From Cristatella mucedo (lineage: Eukaryota > Bryozoa > Phylactolaemata > Cristatellidae), in contig WPIO01000149.1 of the NCBI GenBank assembly GCA_009760855.2, positions 278,501-342,500 of the forward strand: a stretch of 64,000 nucleotides of DNA, read 5' to 3'. Numbering within the stretch: the first letter of the stretch is position 1; each line of letters begins with the position of its first letter. Shown one piece after another: positions 32,400 to 44,590 of this stretch. Position numbers and translations under genes: made by a program. The notes beneath the pieces are model-generated. The model saw only the letters and a program-made list of their open reading frames with translations. It had not been told where the DNA came from and did not search any database.

Positions 32400-33847
32400 G
32401 CTCGGGTGTGCACGCACGCACGGGCGGCGGCGGCGTAGGAGCAAGCGGCGGCGGAGGCAGCTTCTCGAGTGAGCAGCCAGGAAGCCGCCACAGCCACTCC
32501 TCTGCAACAGCTCTGCTCTTCAGACCCTGGTCTCCCAGCTGCGATGCCAAAAATGCTCGCCGCCTCCCTCCGGGGTCACGGAACTGTTGCTAGCAGCAGC
32601 TGCCAGGACCGTCTGATAATTGATGCTGTCAGCTGCTGTGGTGGTGGTGGTGGTGGAGGGGTGAGCTCTTGACAGTACCGCAGGGCCGATCGTCTGCTCG
32701 GCCTTCTCCTTTGCGTAGGGAATGTGCCAGTGTGGCTAATGAGTCCTGGCCAGACATCGCGTGTTCGGTAGACTCGTTGTCAGCTGCCTGTTGGCTCATT
32801 GGTTATATCTCACGAGCATTGTCAGTGCATCGTAAGCATCGGTGCAGAGAGCCCATGCAATTTCGTACGATCGTGCAACGGCCTACGAATGCCATCGCTG
32901 TGATTGCTCCTGCGTAGCTCGGAGTCTCTCGGCTGCACTTGCCTTAGCTTTGCCCCGAGTCCAGCTCCAATGCATGGCGACCTGTCGAGATGGGTGACCT
33001 ATCGTTTGGAAACGTCAAAGAAGTGAGATTTTGACATTGGCCATGCTTAATAGTGTAGCTACTTGGGCCACCAATCCAGCATGTGCGATCAGGTGATTGC
33101 AGCTGGTGTAAAACTCCGCAGCTAGGCTTGTCTGTCTGGGCATTATTGTAATTTATATGATCTTCTGCATTTTATCTCATACGTATACATATTGTATATG
33201 TGTACTCGGCATCTTATGTGTACGCATGCAGCTCACATGCCTACAGCACAATAGTGTCAACTGCCATTGTAAACAATGAATGTGCACCGTTGTTGGTACT
33301 TGTAGGAAAAATTTCACTCAGTCAGCTTGGGGTTTTTAATATCTAGATGCTTAACAATGTGCGCTGAGTTCAAGGGTGCGACTGCCTGTATTTTATTTCA
33401 GCGGTCAGACCCGGTAGGTAGGGTAATATTATGCTTGACACAATCAGTACAATTCTCATAGTAGCATACTCACTCCTCTCTCCCATGCATTCATGAGCCA
33501 GAGCGTGCGTGGCAGTGCAGCGCTGGACGACTGCTAAAAAAAAGGCTTCTGCTCAGGAGAAGCGGCCTAAAAAACGAACTGCAGCCCAAGTAGCTTACTA
33601 CGGCTGCCTTGAGAGTTCGATTATGTGCGGACATGGATCTCGTGTAAATTAGTAAATTCCGGCGATTCGAATCGCCGCTCCTGCTCTTCGTGGTCCATCG
33701 TCCAGATCGTGCTCTTCGTGGTCCATCGTCCAGATCGTGCAGATGCTCGGTCAAAAGGAGGGGGGAGGGGAGTATGAACGCGGCTGAGTGTGCAAGTACA
33801 AATCTTACCGTGTTACACCATCGACGAGGCTAGTGAGATAATGCTGC
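32400..33847. other. 3' flank of DIPK2, no further gene recognised
   Basis: Presumably includes the DIPK2 3' UTR (32400-about 33000). GGC- and GGT-rich short repeats lie near 32425-32460 and 32638-32660. A direct repeat of GTGCTCTTCGTGGTCCATCG lies at 33684-33735 (two copies). No clear AATAAA was found near the stop. Confidence 0.4.
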
Positions 33848-33995
33848 GCTGGTTTGGCTACGCGGTTAAGGTGCTCGCCTCGAACCAAGGTCAAGGTGAA
33901 TTTATTTGATGGTCGTGGGCTCGAGCCCTGTGGCATATGTGAAGCGCCTGAATAGAGATTAAGTTCTCTTGGGGCGCTACACAAATGAATTATAT
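33848..33995 (+). mobile_element. SINE family S1, well-preserved copy
   Basis: GCTGGTTTGGCTACGCGGTT, GGTCGTGGGCTCGAGCCCTG and the tail GTGAAGCGCCTGAATAGAGA, then TTCTCTTGGGGCGCTACACA. The GCGCC/GGCGC arms of the terminal stem-loop are intact. It is a good reference copy for S1. Confidence 0.85.
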
Positions 33996-34871
33996 CTATT
34001 TTTCTTTGTTGTGTATCTCAGTCCGAGCAGAAGTTCTGGCTGAATCTGTCTGCACAGTCTCCTGCTCTCAGACACTTGGACTCATGCCCGCCATTACTTC
34101 ATGTGCTCCTTTCCGTTAACGGAACCAAAAGGGAAGCATATAAATAAAGTATCCCAAGGGATTAGTTTGCCTGCAAGCAAGCAAGCCAGAGTAAAGGCGG
34201 CAAATGGGGTGCGACCAGTTGACGTTACATTAAAAATCGCCCGTAGAACATGGTGAAGATGTGCTCGCTACTTTGACTCACCACCAACACCTTGAGACTT
34301 GGATATTTTAAAGTAAAACAAGCTCTCTAGTATCGAAGTGGACCACTGCAGCTAAGGCCCTGCATATACAGCTGGGAACAAAGCGCCAATACAGCGGCCC
34401 ACCTACCTGCTCCCTTCCCTCCAGAACATCAGAGGCCACTCTCCTACGCGCGCTTACATCTGCTCTTTGTATGAGCTTTCCAGCAAAACTGGCATGGCTT
34501 AGCTTACAGAGTGTGTTTGCTTCACGTCTTTGCTGGCCAACAGCAATTACTAGCGTGTCATGACTGACAGCAAAACTGGAAGCTCATAGCAAATGGCAGC
34601 TGTAATTGCAGTAATAGCTGTAAATAGCAGGTGACATCGACAGCGCAGTGGGCACCTGCCAAATGGCAGCAAATATCGAGTTGGCTGTCACTCCTAGACG
34701 AGTGAATAGGTGACCAAGCAAGACGGCCGAACAAATTTGTTTTTAGCATATTCGATATCGATTAGTAGAAGGCACTAGTGATGGCGAGTCTACGTGATTA
34801 CCACAGGAACCTGAATAACAATGAAAATATGATCAATACGTTTTCTACACATAACACAGCTGTGCATTTTT
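33996..34871. other. intergenic, no feature recognised
   Basis: Lies between the DIPK2 3' flank and the end of the convergent TMEM33 gene. No exon, LINE or SINE was recognised. A short diverged repeat of AAATGGCAGC lies at 34594-34670. Confidence 0.4.
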
Positions 34872-34877
34872 TTTATT
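34872..34877 (-). terminator. candidate polyadenylation signal AATAAA for TMEM33
   Basis: AATAAA on the minus strand, 221 bp downstream of the TMEM33 stop at 35098-35100. Confidence 0.4.
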
Positions 34878-35097
34878 GTTCATCGCTTCTTTCATTCGAA
34901 AACCAGGTGAGCTGGGCACACCGGATCGCGTTGCGTGGTGCAGATGGCAACCGGTCACGTGACGAGCGCATGCACAGTCACTGGACGGCCGACCCAGCCA
35001 CGGCCACGAACCTGGCATGTGCTCCACGTACTGCCAGCCGCACCGAGAGCCCCCCTCTAGTCGAAGGCTGCCCCCCACCCCCCCAGGCAGCTGCAGC

Positions 35098-36694
35098 CTA
35101 CGAGCCTGCTGCTGCAGCCGCATGTGGAGCGCCACCTGCCGGTGGAGCGTCTCCCGCCTGCGGAGTGTGCGGTCCTGCCGCCGCTGCCCTGCTGCCACTG
35201 GCGGCGCTCCCGAACCGCAGCAGCGCGGACCGAAAGAAGGATGGACAGTAGCGATGTTCGCACAGCTCCTCCGCTCGCCGATGCATATCTGCCACGACGG
35301 CCCTAGGCGAGAGAGAAAGCCTTGGGAGGTTCGCTAGGAGTGCTGCAAGCGAGCGAGCAGGCAATGCCAAGATGGCGAAGCACGGACGGACGCAGCTGTC
35401 GTCACAGCAGCAGCGGCGGAGGCGCGACTTACTTGCAATAGGGGTTTCGAGCCGAATTGTAGCGGAAGCGAAGAAAGCGGTAGTAGATGAACGGCAGCAC
35501 GAACACGGCCTGGCCACTGTTGGCAAACGTAGCAGCGAACGAGTCAGTTATCGCAGTTCGGACTGCTCGAAGCAGACAACCTCGAGAGGAACGGCGACCT
35601 CAGAAAACCGCCGCGAGCAGCCCAGGCAATGTGCGAGCGAGGGCAGCAAAGTGCGAACGTTAGCAGGCAAAAAATCTACGAACGCCTATGCAGACGACTT
35701 GAGCAAGCGCGGAGCTCGCGTGCATTCACGCACGCGCGCGCACTCGCGCTTTAAGATTCGAGGCGTGGGCGAGTCCTTCGAGGCGGAAGCCGTGCCGTCG
35801 GCATCGCCGGTGAGGGTATATGCACGCTTGCTTGCAGTCTGACGCAGCAGCAGCACGGCAGCAATCGTCTCCAGCGCTTCCGGTGGCTACAAGGGTTCAC
35901 GTCGTCGGCCTGTGCGACAGCGGTCGCGACTTACCTCACCACGAGCAGCAGCGTGGTCGGCATCATGAATATCTCGGCACACGCAACGAATCGCAGGAGA
36001 ACGGCTTGGTTAGTCTCCACCTTGGACAGCACGCTGCGCAAGAGTGCAAAGGACGACGGACCACGAAGCAACTACAAGTGACCAGATGCGTGCCTGTAAA
36101 GGCACAGACAAAGCTCAGTCACGCGGGTCACATGGAACGTAAATTTAAAAAAAAAATAAAGTGCCAGCTGATTCTACAGCTTGTTTCTGTAGCTGGCAGA
36201 AGAGCTGTGTCGGCCATCACTGCAGCAGGCAATGAAAAGGATTGCCCACTGCAGTGATGGCTCGGAGTCCACGACCTAGGACTCAGAGGAGGAGTGCGAG
36301 AGCACCTCACTCCTGGGCTAAGACCTGCGTACGCCACGGCAGGCACGACATGGCATGCATTTGCCGCAAGGCGTGTGCCATCGGTCAAATGCCGCAAGGC
36401 ATGTGCACATACATATGCCACGGCAGATGTATGACCCACATATGCTATGATAAGCTCCCAGTCAGTTCCAGCTATGCCACTCTAAAAAAAAAGGCTAGAC
36501 CCGGTCTCGTTGTATGCGATAATCAGTATCTCATGGCTTGCACTGGCCAGCTTAACTCACGTCTCCAAGCACACCCAGAATTAGCAATAATAATACTGAC
36601 AATAATAATAATATTAGTAAATGTGTACAGCACCTTAAAAAGACTCACCTCTAATCTTGCTGCTTCACATAGTATATAAGATGTGTGTGTGTAT

Positions 36695-36727
<33 letters not shown>

Positions 36728-39176
36728 TATCCACATACATAGGCTATATGGGCTGAACAGGTAGCACATCGACTGACTCCCGATAGTAAAATATGATCAG
36801 CAGATAATGATAATTCACGTGCTAAGAGCAGTTGTTTCGAGCAATGGGTAGGTTTACAGCTCGAGTCTTAAATTTCGTCAAGTTATGGGATGCCCCAATG
36901 TCGAACGGTGACGAGTTCCCGGCTTTGGATACACAGGAACTGAAGGCATGGTCTCCAAAAGATTTGAGGTTGCTTAGAGGCACAGCCAAACGACCTCAAT
37001 CAGACCAGAGATGCGATTGGACGCTTGAGAAGTACAGCAGAGTAATTCTGATAAGCAAGCCAGAGCAAGAGAATGGAGGGACCTAGAAGTGTGCTCTCGT
37101 GAGTTGAGTCGGTGCGGCTGCTTGATGGGAAGCCAGCACATGTCGATCAAAAGCGGTGCAACGTGGCAGCCACTAGGTTCACGACAGATGAGCCTAGCTG
37201 CGAGTTTTGCATAGAGATCTGTAAGTGTCTTTTTGTGCGTGCAGATAGAACTGGAAGCAGCGGGCTACAGAGGTCGAGAGACAGAAAGTCTCAAATATAA
37301 ATGAACCAACTCAGCCGCTGTGGCCTTATCTAAGCATGACCAATTTTTTGCCCAAGTTACACAGCAGCTGAGAGTCAGCAGTGACTTGACTGCGAGCCGA
37401 TCGCCGAGAGACAACTCATTTTTGGAAACAGGACCCCATATTCCGTGGCGGCGCCAGAGTCCGCAGGCGCGACCTGAACGAGAGGTCGGTTAGCTGTACA
37501 GCGACCTCTGCCCGGGGGAGCGGCTAGTCACATGCACCACGATTGCAGCCGGCAGCTCACTCACATCCAGCACTTGGCGCGTGTACTTGACGACGTGAAG
37601 AGCTGCGAACAAGGTCACGGGCATGAGCGCCACTGTGCACTGGAGGTAAGGGGGTAACAGTAGCAGGAGCGCTCTTGTGGCAGCACGTTACTGGCCGGCG
37701 CTGGCATCGGTCGATCAGCAAGCGACAAGCGACACTATCGCCTATCAGCGAAGCGGAAGCGACAAACGAGCGACAGACTGACTGCGAGCAACTCGGCCGG
37801 CGGCGGCGGCAACGCTGCTGGTGCTGTGGCCGCCACAGCCGGCCGAGATGCTCGCAGCAGCTAGAGCACCCAGCGTCGTGCTCTGCAGTTCGAAAGCCAC
37901 ACGAGAGTGAGCAGCACAAGCTCGGCTGCCCACGGATGGGCACAAAAAGATACGGCTGACGGCGCCGCTCATGTTCAGGAATATGAATGCAAAGCACAGA
38001 TAGTGGAAGCTGTCCTCGCTGACCAGCTGGGTGAAGAAAGCGCGGCTCAGCTGCACTCGGGGTAGTCGCTGGTTGAGTCTAATCGAGCTGCTGACGGCCG
38101 CGCTCAGCAGCGCCCTCTGGTAGTGCCCATAGGCACCGGAACTAAAACGCGGGCGAACCGGCACTTTCGCCGCCGTCGTCGCTGCTGCTGCTGCTGCCCT
38201 GGGCGGCACCATCGGGGCCACGGCAGCACACGCTCGTCATAGGCACCGCCGGCAGCAGCAGGTGGCAGCTGCTGCTGCCGCTTGCTGGGCGAATTCTTGA
38301 GCGAAGGTCAAACGTAAATACGCGGAGTCTTTAGCAGAAGCGATATCAGCGAGCCGAGCCACTTCGTGACGAATGATGCCTAGCGAATGCACTGGAGAAG
38401 TGCCAACGATCTAGACGTCAGGAGGGTTTGCTCAGGACAGCGGATATAATTGCCAAAAGTATTGAAATAACAAGGGAAGTAGAAGAAAGACCGTCTAGCA
38501 GGAGTGACAGCTTTCAAAGCGATCACTCGACTGAGATAAATCAGGAAGCTGCTGAAGGTGCCTTACTAACGGCCAGACGTGTACTGCTTTAAAATGCTCA
38601 CTCGTGTGCATGATTCAGGGCATGTTCCCAACTATGGTTCCTATAAACCAGCAGTCCCGAGTGATTTCTTGTATGCTTTTGCATGCTGCGAGCTAAGCAC
38701 GATCCTCATACGCTTTTAGATGCTTGTTTGAGCAAGCATGCTACCTTGCATGCTTTTGCATGCTTGCCGGAGAATGCTACCTTGCACATCTTTAACCCTC
38801 GGTAATTGATTCTGTCTCAGTGAATTGCAAAGCTCCTGAACGACGCTTGGTTCTCTACGAACACCATGCAAGCACATTATCATTATTAGTGTTATAATAA
38901 CAGCGCCGGATAGGAAGGACGAAATAATCTTGTCGGCACCAGGGTTGAACACGTGACTTTCAGTCCCAGAGGTAATTTCTCTGCACTTCACTGTTTTTCT
39001 TTTATTTTTTCTTATCTATGACTAGGCCTGGTGCTGACGGCACAGGGTGGGCAACGACTGCCCACTGTGCTCCGCGCCACTGCTCGCTCCGGCTACGGGG
39101 CGAGGCTGTCTGCTGCACGCTAGCTCTCTATTAGTAAAGCAGGATGCGTCGCTTAAAGCGCAAGCACATGTGAGAT

Positions 39177-39255
<79 letters not shown>

Positions 39256-39893
39256 GAAGGGGAGAAAGAGTTGGGGTGAGTAAGGGACGGGAGAAAAAAG
39301 AGGAAGACGAAGACAGAACAAGAGATGGAGAGATGGAGAGACAGAGGGAGGGAGCTGCTGTGACCCAACCGTTGCTCGCAAGCTTGCTTACATCTGCAGC
39401 AGCCGTTTTTGCGCGTGCTGCACAAACCTAGAATGCTCGTGTGAGTTAAGTGACTACACCATAACTACAATATAAAAACCAAAGAGCACGTATGCGAGGT
39501 GCCTGTTAGCTGCTCTCAGCGACGGACACATCTGTGCTGCAATTTCCCAAAGAGTGCAATTGACTGAGCAGCATGGACATCAGAGTCATGGTCAGATCAG
39601 ACCAGAGTCATCAGAGGCATGCCTCTGCACTGCTGCCACAGCCATGCAGAGAAGCGTCAGCTGATAATCAACACAAACCTGAATGGAAGTAAGTACAGAA
39701 CGGCGAACGCAATAGTGGCCAGTCTACTCAGCCACAGAAGAGCTTCCATCTTATCGCGTAACATGTGGTCCAGCACAGCGCGGCCACCTCTGCTACTCGA
39801 GGCAGACTGCTGCTCGGGCATCTCTTTGCTGCTGCTGCTGCCACCATCACGGCCACCTGCTGCATTGCCATGGCTTGCTGACGCGTCGGCCAT
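35098..39893 (-). CDS. TMEM33: TMEM33, complete, six exons
   Basis: ER and nuclear-envelope multispanning membrane protein (TMEM33/Pom33 family; reported to shape ER tubules with reticulons and to modulate the unfolded-protein response). Exons on the minus strand: 39679-39893 (ATG), 37954-38141, 37565-37632, 35935-36071, 35433-35516 and 35098-35302. Phases agree throughout; total 897 nt, 298 residues. Conserved landmarks are ALLWLSRLATIAFAVLYLLP, YQRALLSAAVSSSIRLNQRL, LSRAFFTQLVSEDSFHYLC, LMPVTLFAALHVVKYTRQVL, FALLRSVLSKVETNQ, VACAEIFMMP, VLPFIYYRFLRFRYNSARNP and a terminal CPSFF block. The human protein is 247 residues. The excess comes from a Ser/Gly-rich N-terminus and an Ala/Gly/Pro-rich C-terminal tail after RFGSAASGS. 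At the exon 2/3 junction a second donor-acceptor pair is possible (GCC|GTCAGC with CTCCAG); I chose the pair giving the better VSLALMP match. Confidence 0.93.
36195..36345 (-). mobile_element. SINE S2 fragment with inverted duplication
   Basis: GGATTGCCCACTGCAGTGAT and GAGTCCACGACCTAGGACTC match S2 in minus orientation. The start is duplicated in inverted form: CATCACTGCAGCAGGCAAT at 36215-36233 pairs with ATTGCCCACTGCAGTGATG at 36241-36259 with two mismatches. It is in intron 3 of TMEM33. Confidence 0.6.
36590..37330 (-). mobile_element. LINE family B 3' fragments
   Basis: 36590-36660 holds an inverted tail (AATAATAATAATATTAG, then GTACAGCACCTTAAAAAGAC). After an AT run (36690-36733), 36830-37330 resembles the B-family C-terminal coding region in minus orientation (plus-strand GTCTCCAAAAGATTTGAGGTTG; GAATGGAGGGACC). 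In intron 3 of TMEM33. Confidence 0.65.
39177..39253. repeat. GA microsatellite
   Basis: A near-pure GA run in intron 1 of TMEM33, with GA-rich sequence on to 39345. Confidence 0.97.
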
Positions 39894-40109
39894 TGCTGGC
39901 TGAAGTGAGGATAAAACGTTGTTAGAACATAGAGCCTAGAAATTAGGGCTACATGCAGAAAACAGTCACAAGACTCGGCATCAAATGGGAAGCCGAGTCT
40001 AGAGCATGCAGGATATTCAGCAAGAAAGCTGAAACTTGAAGCCAAGCAAATAAGTCCCAGACAGGTTTTAGAGCTCATCACTCCACAGAGTCAGGACCGT
40101 TATAACGAC

Positions 40110-41440
40110 CTTATGCTGCCCTAGGTTGAGTCTCCCACCTACTTCTGCTGGATCTCTTAGAGAAGCATTTCGTACCATTGATTGCCAAGTCCTTTTCAAA
40201 CGCCTGCCATCTCGCCTAGGCATTACATTACATTAGGCATCACTGGCTAAAATGCGCTAAAATATATAGGGTGCCATATATCAGTGGGAGGTTTCAGAGC
40301 ATTGATCTCATCGGGCAACGGTCAACCGGGCACACTTTATGAAGTATGGGTTATCCCATGGATCGGTGCTTGGTCCACCTCTTTCCACTATTTCTAGTCT
40401 TCTTCTTACCGATGCAATCGTCAGGCACATGACACAGGCAGAGCAGATGTACCGTGCTTTGATCCCTCCATGTCTTCCAGCAAATCGAACCCCCTTGAAA
40501 AATGCACTGCTGACATTCGAACCTGAATGGCAGCAAACTTTCTCAAACTGAATGACTATAAAACAGCTTACTTAGGTATGGGCAAGCCTAGTGCTACTTA
40601 GGAGATGGAAAGCCTAACTCTCCAAAGCTCGGCTCTCGGCGAGAAAAAATGCATCGTGTACGGTCTGCCCACAATCTAGGTGTCCTGTTCGAAAGTGACC
40701 CTTTACTTGATGAGCACATCAGCTCCACAGTCTAGTCTGCCTACTTTTAACTACATACCATTGCAAAAATGTGGGCTTGTTCAGAGAAGAATACAAAATT
40801 CATGCTGGTCCGTGCATTTGAGACATTAATCCTGCAACTCACTACCCACGGGTCTTTGGGCCAGTGCAATAAGACACCTCCTACAGTTGGTGCACAACTC
40901 TGCGGCTAGACTTGTTGGTCGTGACTGCTGCAAGTGCCACATTAACCACTTCTCACCGACCTGCACTGGCTCTCAATCAAGCAGCATATTGACTTCAGGG
41001 TTTTATCACTCACTTTTAGGTTTGTTCATTCTGTTGCTCCAGCCTAACTATCCGAACTACTCCCTGATCAAGCTAGGCATTGCACCACATATTCTACTGA
41101 CTCAAGTCCTTTAACTGTGCCTCTGAACTATCTCAACTTCTTTGGAAACCGTGATCTTAGTTCGTTTGCTCCCGAAGCCTTAAACTCACAGCCGACTGAC
41201 GTCACATCCTCCTCTGACTTTTACCACACGTAAAGGGAAGCTAAAAATGCACCTGTTCTTCACAGCATTTGTCCTGTCCGTGCAAATTGTCCTTTGTGTA
41301 CTTTAGTGCGCTGACACAGTTCACGTTTACACCAACCAATTGACATGCTTCCTTTTCAGCACATGGAAAGTGCCCAGAAAGGATTAAGCTCTCTTAGGGC
41401 ACCATACAGACGTCCTACTGCTATCACTGTTATTGTTATT
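40110..41440 (+). mobile_element. LINE family B, longer decayed copy
   Basis: Plus-strand remnants of RT block B (GLSHGSVLGPPLSTI), the C-terminal region (LVRAFETLILQL-like; SARLVGRDCCKCHI), HWLSIKQ-like sequence, then the UTR (CACATGGAAAGTGCCCAGAA), the stem-loop and a TTA/TTG-type tail at 41428-41445. Many frameshifts and stops are present. Confidence 0.75.
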
Positions 41441-41696
41441 GCTACCTGACAAACGTCGGGCTCATGCAATGCTCAAGCTCGGCCTGCACGCCCCTTTGCA
41501 CCCACGTGCCTTAGCAGTCGACATTCAATGCATTCCATTGAGCTGATGGATGTGACGGACCGGATGGAGGAAGACCGATATGCTGTAGAGGTTCGTAGGT
41601 CCAGAGCTGCGGACACTCTGCGCCTTCGAGAAGGCCACCAACGTCAAAACTTTGACCTTGCCTGAGGCCGGGCTGCACGCACGCGTAGAGTCTCTT

Positions 41697-41734
<38 letters not shown>

Positions 41735-42484
41735 GATCGAAGGGGAGGGAGACGGTGTGGCCTACTGGTCAGCACCCCATTTTGATCGACCGTGTATCCA
41801 GGTTACCGAGCGACTGGCTGTAATCGCGCAGCGAAGCGGTGACGGTAAACGGGCAGCACGAGGCAGCTGCGTCGGGCTCCGTACGTCCAGCAAAGTGACG
41901 CTGTATATGCAGGCGACGAGGACCGCGCGACTCTCGCGCGCGTACGGGGTTCAAAATTAATTTTAAGAACAAACCGTTGCCGCTGCACTTTCTTAGCCAC
42001 GCGGATATGTTCATCCGGCACGCAACCTCACCCTTGAGATTAAACAACTTACGAGCAGTGAAATTTTTCTAAGAGCTCCGCCAGAATTTCTCTCTCTCTC
42101 TGTCTGTCCTCTCTCTCTGTCTGTCTGTCTGTCTCTCTCTCTCGGGAGTCTCGGATCATAAAAACTTTTGCTGCTTCGTTCGTCACTCACCGCTAACTGG
42201 CGAACAGCAAGCTTCGGGCCGGAAAGCGGTCGCACCGGCGGAAGCTGATAAGGGTCGGGGTCGCGAAACGATAACAACCTGCAGGTGTACAACGATTAGA
42301 GCGTGCTGTTACAGCAATTGTAACAGCAGCGCAGAGGCCCGTGACTATGCGTTGCAGCGATAAATAGAGCTGGGAGGGTAGCTGCGCCGACACGTACGGC
42401 ACGGCCACCCACCAGCGATTCCACTACCGATACAGCGAGCGCAGCTCAGTCAACCCACCATACTGGCCTGGTTGCTGAGAATCT
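41441..42484. other. intergenic, CT-rich repeats only
   Basis: CT microsatellites at 41694-41733 and 42089-42141 (with CTGT units). The remaining open frames have no recognised domain. A short inverted repeat TGCTGTTACAGCAATTGTAACAGCA lies at 42304-42328. Confidence 0.4.
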
Positions 42485-44590
42485 GGTCATGTAATGTAAT
42501 GTATCTCCGTCTGTAACTCCACAAAGTCATAAAGACCACGTGGGTTTTACGCATGAGAGTTTTTTTTTATAGCGCACTCACAGCCTAAGCGGCTTTCAGT
42601 ACGCATTCGATAGCCAAAAGACTTCGTCTCACGCAACAAAGAGAAAGTGGGAAGCATAGCAGAGTCAGGAGAGCTGTTGAGGTAGTGAGTAGCATGGAAG
42701 TAGCAGCTCAGGACCGCTGAAAACGATTATCCATAGTCGGCAGTAGGAGAGTAGTTGTCGTTGCGTACAAATTGTGGAAGCGAGTTCCCCAGTCTAGGAC
42801 CTTCAGAGCTAAAGCTTCTGTCGCCAACGGTCTTTAAGCGAAGGAATAGAACAGCTAATTTATTGTCCACACGGGACCTGAGGGCGCGAACAGGCTGAAA
42901 CTGGTGCAGCAGTTCAGCTAGGTACGAAGAAGCCAAGCCGTGGCGGGCCTTGTGGGTCAGCGTAAGAACTTGGCTCTGGATCCGTTGCTCAACCGGCATC
43001 CATCCTAGCTCTTTTAGCAAATGAGACACGTGCTCAAACCTCGGGGACTTGAAGGCTAGCCTTGCAGCCGTATTCATAGTCAGTGGCAGTGGCCCAGTTG
43101 GTTTCTTTGGCAGCCCAGCCAAAAGGAAATTACAATAATCAAGCTGAGACAGAACTAAGGAGCTAGTTAAATTTTTACAAGCAATTGTGGGAGACAGCTT
43201 CTAATCTTGGATAGGGATCGGACGTGATGGCTAGCTGTAGAAGCAGTCTTCTGAATGAAGCTTTTAAAATTGAGGCAGTTGTCGAAAACGACACCTAAAT
43301 TTCGAGCATGTGGTGATTGTCGCACAATTGCATCGCCTATTAGAAGAGCACAGCATTTTAATTCAGCCACACGCTTTAGGGTGTCCTATGAGCAGCAGTT
43401 TGGTTTTATCGACATTTATTTCAGGAAGTTTTCCGACATCCAGGATCGAATATCGGCAAGGCAAGCATTTAGTTTCTCAGTTGCTGCAGCAGATTCCGAC
43501 GGTTTAAATGAAAAATACAACTGAGTATCATCAGCATAGAAGTGATTTCCTATTCCATGGGCCTTAATCACTTTTCCCAGTGGTTGTGTATAAATGGAGA
43601 ACAGCAAGGGACCAAGTACAGACCCTTGAGGGACTCCACCACAGGTGACCCTTCTCGTGTGTGAGACCCGACCCCCACACGAAACGGATTGGACTCGATC
43701 AGACAAGTACGATTTAAACCACGCCAGTGTTTCGTCTGCCAGACCGATCGTTGTTCTCAATCGTTCAAGCAGAACATCGTGATTAATGGTGTTGAACGCA
43801 GCAGACAGATCTAGCAGAGCTAGGGTAGTGACATTCCCGTCGTCGTTGCCACGTAAAATGTCATTGTTAACACGGAAGAGAGCAGTTTCAGTCGAGTGCT
43901 GCCTCTTGAATCCTGATTGAAATGTTTCTGACGTTTCATTCTTTTCAATATGTTCAACCAGCTGCTTAGCAACAATTTGTTCAAGACTCTTTGACAAGAA
44001 AGGAAGAAGGGAAACTAGGCGATAGTTTGCAAGGACCTCTGTATCTAATTCAGGCTTTTTAAGTATGGGTCGAACGATTGCAGATTTGAAGGACTTGGGG
44101 ACGACCCCTTTTCCCAGAGAAGCATTAAAAATCTTGGTTATGGCAGGGCTAAGTTGGACTGCCAATGAAGATCACAGAGATGAAGGTATGGGGTCTTCAG
44201 GAGACGAGCTGTTTTTGCTTGACCTTATCAAGGTAGCCACAGCGCATGCAAAAACCTCGGAGAACCTTTTAAGGAAGGTCACAGGTTGTGGAACCACGAT
44301 TGCTTTAGTCGAAGAGGGCTTAATGGAGGCGATAATGTACACAATTTTTTCAGCAAAGAATGCTGAAAAATTTTCGGCTGAGTCCTTAATATCTGGGAGT
44401 CAGACCTCTCAGCATTGGCCAGTAAATGGTTTACTGTCTTAGAAATCTGTTTAGTGTCCGACTGGCAGAAATTCAGCTTTCTAATGAAAAAAGAAGCCCT
44501 GGTTTTTTTAAGCTTGCGGGTGTAAACTCAAAGGAAGTCTTTGAAATTGACTAGATCTGCATCAGACCCGATTTCTTGAAACGACATTCA
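42485..44590 (-). mobile_element. LINE family A, largest copy with RT domain
   Basis: Minus strand, 5' to 3': RT (44165-43416), post-RT region (ALLIGDAIVRQSPHARNLGV; SLSKIRSCLPQLLVKI), the C-terminal domain (FEHVSHLLKELGWMPVEQRI; FLRLKTVGDRSFSSEGPRLG), then the 3' UTR and the TACAT tail at 42491-42505. It belongs to the CR1/L2/Rex1-like part of the Jockey superfamily by motif order. The coding region is broken by frameshifts downstream of the RT, and the endonuclease is missing from this copy. Confidence 0.9.
43416..44165 (-). pseudogene. non-LTR retrotransposon reverse transcriptase, 249-codon open segment
   Basis: Reverse transcriptase of LINE A, which copies element RNA at the nicked target site. 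Visible blocks: [59 protein letters not shown] (block A Asp), [16 protein letters not shown] (block B) and [10 protein letters not shown] (block C catalytic DD, codons at 43527-43538). The segment is open but isolated. It lacks endonuclease upstream, and a frameshift or stop ends it before the C-terminal region, so this copy is probably inactive. Confidence 0.92.

Noticed and set aside
35372-36257. Plus-strand open frames of 145-156 codons
   Set aside because: They are antisense shadows of TMEM33 exons 4 and 5 and adjoining intron.
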